Below are positions 61,509-64,000 of a stretch of 64,000 bases of DNA, piece by piece. Source of the stretch: Pseudomonas sp. LS1212 (lineage in GTDB: Bacteria; Pseudomonadota; Gammaproteobacteria; Pseudomonadales; Pseudomonadaceae); the NCBI RefSeq assembly GCF_024741815.1, contig NZ_CP102951.1:5594001-5658000 (forward strand). The letters are read 5' to 3'. Below the pieces are notes generated by a model. It did no database searches and was not told the DNA's origin. It saw only the letters and a list, made by a program, of their open reading frames with translations. The position numbers were made by a program, and so were the translations under genes. How positions within the stretch are numbered: the first letter of the stretch is position 1; each line of letters begins with the position of its first letter.

Positions 61509-62377
61509 GCTGGCAGGCGTCTGGCCTCGAAACGCAACCGCGGATGAACGATCCGGTCCTGGGCCCGCACCAGTTCCAGCTCATAGCTGGCGCAGGCCTG
61601 AGTTTCGAGCAGCACCTCATGGACCGCAGCAGCAGTGAATTCAAACGCGGCCAGCAGCTCATCACCCAGCAGTACGCGCGCCAGGAACAAGCCGGAAGTC
61701 AGGTCCCCCACCCCTACCGGCTGACGAGGAAAGGCCAGCAATGGCCGGCGTAGATGCCAACTGCCTTCAGCCGTCACCAGCAGCATTTCAAAGTATTCTT
61801 CCGGCTTGCCGGGATAAGCCAGATGCTTGACCAGTACGGCCCTTGGCCCGCGCGCCAGCAGCGCCCGAGCCATGCCCACGCAATCCTCCAGCGATTCGGC
61901 GCGACGCCCTGAGAAACTGTCCAGCTCCAATTGATTCGGGCAGAGATAATCGGCCATCGCCACCGCTTCCTCGAGCAGGAAGTCACTGACCTCGGCCGAT
62001 ACTACGCAGCCCTTCTCCGGATGCCCCATTACCGGATCACACAGGTAGACGGCCCTGGGGTTGGCCGCCTTGATTCGGCTCACACCACTGAGGATCGCCC
62101 GGCCCTGCTCGGCGCTATCGAGATAACCTGACAGTACTGCGTCGCAATTGCCCAACTCACCAATCGTCGCAATTCCCTCCACCAGTGCAGGAATCTGTTG
62201 CGGCGCCAGCACTTCTCCGGCCCACCGGCCATACTGAGTATGATTGGAAAATTGCACTGTGTTCAGTGCCCAGACATTGACGCCCACCCGCTGCATGGGA
62301 AACACAGCCGCACTGTTGCCGGCATGTCCGAAAACCACGTGAGACTGGATAGCGAGCAGGTGCGGGGTACGTTTCAT
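61481..62377 (-). CDS. pdxY: Pyridoxal kinase PdxY
   Basis: A 298-aa ribokinase-fold kinase phosphorylating pyridoxal in the vitamin B6 salvage pathway. The N-terminus LLAIQSHVVFGHAGNSAAVF, the substrate region NTVQFSNHTQYGRW near residue 40, CDPVMGH near 113 and the anion-hole segment GVGDLTSGLFLARVL near 222 (catalytic Asp) identify the PdxY group. Length is slightly above the usual 287 aa because of the C-terminal tail, which overlaps the thioesterase gene. Confidence 0.95.
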   Translation of the reverse strand: MKRTPHLLAIQSHVVFGHAGNSAAVFPMQRVGVNVWALNTVQFSNHTQYGRWAGEVLAPQQIPALVEGIATIGELGNCDAVLSGYLDSAEQGRAILSGVSRIKAANPRAVYLCDPVMGHPEKGCVVSAEVSDFLLEEAVAMADYLCPNQLELDSFSGRRAESLEDCVGMARALLARGPRAVLVKHLAYPGKPEEYFEMLLVTAEGSWHLRRPLLAFPRQPVGVGDLTSGLFLARVLLGDELLAAFEFTAAAVHEVLLETQACASYELELVRAQDRIVHPRLRFEARRLPAYSASALSS

Positions 62378-62494
62378 GCGAGAATCCTGAAGCGATTGGG
62401 TAAATTCAAGGCGCGCAGTATGGCGCTAAATGTAGCCTGTACGACAGACTGGCGAGGCGGTTAAGCTGATAGCAACAAGTCGGAGCACACGTAA

Positions 62495-62887
62495 ATGTTG
62501 ACCCTCGGAAATCTGTTCGTGCTGATGTTGCTGGCAACCGGCGGTGCCTGGCTGTGGCACAACCATGGCTTGCGTGAAAAGGCATTGGAGAGGGTCAAGC
62601 AGCACTGTGCCAAACTCGACCTGGAACTGCTCGATGGCAATGTCGCGCTCAAACGCATCACCATCGCTCGCGATGCCAACGGCCGACGTCGATTGGCGCG
62701 TGTGTATAACTTCGAGTTCACGGTTACGGGCGAGCAGCGTCACCCTGGCACCATTACCCAGTTCGGTGCCCATACCGTGCAGATCGAACTTGCGCCCTAC
62801 CCGTTCGAGATCAAGCCGCCTCAGCCGACCGCCGAGGTCATCGAAATGAATCAATGGCGCCAGGAACACAATCGCTGGCGTCATTAA
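62495..62887 (+). CDS. DUF3301 family membrane-anchored protein
   Basis: A 130-aa protein with a single N-terminal membrane segment (residues ~5-22) and a cytoplasmic or periplasmic domain that matches DUF3301: HCAKLDLELLDGNVALKRI and RRLARVYNFEFTVTGEQRH. Function is unknown. It is divergent from pdxY and ends 40 bp before the convergent CobW gene. Confidence 0.85.
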   Translation: MLTLGNLFVLMLLATGGAWLWHNHGLREKALERVKQHCAKLDLELLDGNVALKRITIARDANGRRRLARVYNFEFTVTGEQRHPGTITQFGAHTVQIELAPYPFEIKPPQPTAEVIEMNQWRQEHNRWRH

Positions 62888-62902
62888 TCCACAGGCTGAA
62901 AG

Positions 62903-63408
62903 TTATCCACATTCCGGCCAGACTTCCTTAGACGGCCAAACAGGCTCGCAACCCGCGCTCAAGTAGAGAAACATCCTGGGGCTGGGTAAAGATCAGCTCG
63001 ATGCGGGAATCCCGCCGCCATTCGCTCGGCTGCCAGTGCAACGGTTGTCGGTCCAGTGCATTGACCGACTGCCAGTCGGCCGTGCTGTGGATAACTAATT
63101 TGGCTCGACGCCAGTTCAATCCGTCCAGCCAGCACTGAACCCTGCCCGGTTCGAATCGTTGGGTCGGATGCCAGCGCCACCCCACACTCCAGCCTTTATC
63201 GCTGTTCTGAATCTGAATGATCGGCTGGGAAACATCGAGCCACGCCGCCGGCATCTGAACGGGCCCTTGGGGCAATACGAGCTTATCCACAGGTGAACCG
63301 GCTTTGGCCTGGATTCCGGGAAGTAATGACAAAGGCAACTTCGCCTGTTCGGTCCAGTGCAGAACAACCGATGGCAACTGCTGGGTTATCCACAACCGTT
63401 TATCCACA
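62903..63408. repeat. Cluster of five exact DnaA boxes at the 3' half of the CobW gene
   Basis: TTATCCACA (or its complement) occurs exactly at 62903-62911, 63086-63094 (inverted), 63283-63291, 63386-63394 and 63400-63408. Near matches lie at 62885 (TAATCCACA) and 63483 (TTGTCCACA). Four of five have the same orientation and the last two are 14 bp apart. The E. coli datA locus, which titrates DnaA, has a comparable number of boxes. Confidence 0.7.
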
Positions 63409-63893
63409 TCCAGGTCGTGCGATTTATTCAATATCAACAGCTCGACACTGGTCAGTGCCTGTTGCTGAGCCTCGGGCAAAGGTTGTCCACAGGCCAGTGC
63501 CTGTGCATCCAGAACCATGACCCCCGGTTGTACGGCCAACACCCCTTGCCAGGGAGCCTCCCGCAACTGCGCCATCACTTGCAAGGGGTGCCCGAGACCG
63601 GAGGGCTCTATCAACAGCCGATCGGGCCGTGCCTTGCGCAGCAGGCGACCAAGCCCCACCTGGAAGGGGGCACCGTTGACGCAGCACAGGCAACCCCCCG
63701 CTACTTCACCGAGGGCAATACCATCGTCGGCGGTGGTCAGCAGCGCAGCATCGAGACCGACCTGACCAAACTCATTGATCAGGATCGCCCAGCGCTCGCC
63801 GGCAGGTCGTTGCGCCATCAAGTGGCGGATCAAGGTGGTTTTGCCCGCGCCCAGCGGGCCGGCAATGACATGGGTGGGAATGTTCTGCAACAT
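62928..63893 (-). CDS. CobW/COG0523 family GTPase (putative metal chaperone)
   Basis: A 321-aa G3E GTPase. Walker A GPLGAGKTTL is near residue 12, the metal motif GGCLCCVNG (CxCC) near 66 and the specificity motif NKSHD near 180 (NKxD variant). The C-terminal CobW_C domain follows. Family members deliver zinc or cobalt and are often zinc-responsive; no Zur-type operator was recognised here. Start ATG 63893 (MLQNIPTHV), since the Walker A should lie ~12 residues in. The gene contains the DnaA-box cluster. Confidence 0.9.
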   Translation of the reverse strand: MLQNIPTHVIAGPLGAGKTTLIRHLMAQRPAGERWAILINEFGQVGLDAALLTTADDGIALGEVAGGCLCCVNGAPFQVGLGRLLRKARPDRLLIEPSGLGHPLQVMAQLREAPWQGVLAVQPGVMVLDAQALACGQPLPEAQQQALTSVELLILNKSHDLDVDKRLWITQQLPSVVLHWTEQAKLPLSLLPGIQAKAGSPVDKLVLPQGPVQMPAAWLDVSQPIIQIQNSDKGWSVGWRWHPTQRFEPGRVQCWLDGLNWRRAKLVIHSTADWQSVNALDRQPLHWQPSEWRRDSRIELIFTQPQDVSLLERGLRACLAV

Positions 63894-63981
63894 GGTCGCT
63901 GGCTTGAATGGAGGTTGAGGGCGCGTACACTGCGCCACGATGCCCGAATGGACAATATGCCCTATGGCCAGGATATCCACT

Positions 63982-64000
63982 ATGGATAAACCTCAAAGCA
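63982..64000 (+). CDS. Possible start of a rightward gene
   Basis: ATG at 63982 with AGGA 9 nt upstream opens a frame (MDKPQS) that runs off the window end. Too short to identify, and listed only so that the right edge is not read as empty. Confidence 0.3.

Overview
The window is a stretch of Pseudomonas chromosome, most likely from the P. putida / P. fluorescens lineage. The evidence is the GC-rich sequence, the REP-type palindromes and the order of recognisable genes: pstS-pstC-pstA, purEK, a LysR gene divergent from aspA, pycA/pycB divergent from a LysR gene, an RpiR gene divergent from zwf, uvrD and pdxY. From memory this resembles the P. putida chromosome close to the replication origin; no database was searched. 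No tRNA, rRNA or CRISPR array was seen.

Layout. Positions 1-13.1 kb are core: phosphate uptake (pstS, pstC, start of pstA, all leftward, each of pstS and pstC with its own Pho box), an MHS-type MFS transporter, a hotdog thioesterase, a hexose-phosphate mutarotase, a DUF3299 protein, a GlsB-type membrane protein, purEK behind a leader terminator, an exported HExxH metallopeptidase, and a LysR regulator divergent from aspA.

Positions 13.2-31.8 kb look like an accessory catabolic island inserted between core genes. It holds a NitT/TauT-type ABC importer, two SDRs, a cupin, an alpha/beta hydrolase, an IclR regulator, a ThDP-dependent enzyme, an aspartate-dehydrogenase-like enzyme, an aldehyde dehydrogenase, an extradiol ring-cleavage dioxygenase, two small conserved proteins, a Rieske oxygenase, a RidA protein and a VanB-type reductase. 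An outer-membrane porin and an HBM-type chemoreceptor follow. The genes are tightly packed (overlaps or gaps of up to 39 bp) from 13,573 to 28,055. The promoter regions of the ABC genes and of the porin share an 18-bp palindromic element that ends in the same CCTATAAAACA, so the two units are probably one regulon, perhaps controlled by the IclR protein. Together the genes can import, hydroxylate, ring-cleave and oxidise an aromatic or heteroaromatic compound. The substrate cannot be read from the sequence.

Positions 31.8-39.8 kb hold an asparaginase, an AraC regulator, an acetylpolyamine-amidohydrolase-like protein with a polyamine-binding protein, a MocR/GntR regulator, a PaiB-like protein and two GNAT acetyltransferases. 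Positions 40.0-43.5 kb are a small type VI secretion cargo module: hcp, a putative glycine-zipper pore-forming effector and a two-TM putative immunity protein. An intact 1,235-bp IS3-family element with a 3-bp target duplication interrupts the effector. Removing it in silico restores a 435-aa reading frame.

Positions 43.5-64 kb are core again: an SPFH protein, the two-subunit pyruvate carboxylase with its LysR regulator, a HexR-like regulator and zwf sharing a HexR-like operator, a PAS-GGDEF-EAL protein, uvrD, a single-domain EamA protein, a Tim44-like protein, a SUKH protein, a CPA2 antiporter, a thioesterase, pdxY, a DUF3301 protein and a CobW-type GTPase. The DnaA-box 9-mer TTATCCACA is strongly over-represented in the window, with five exact copies inside about 510 bp of the CobW end.
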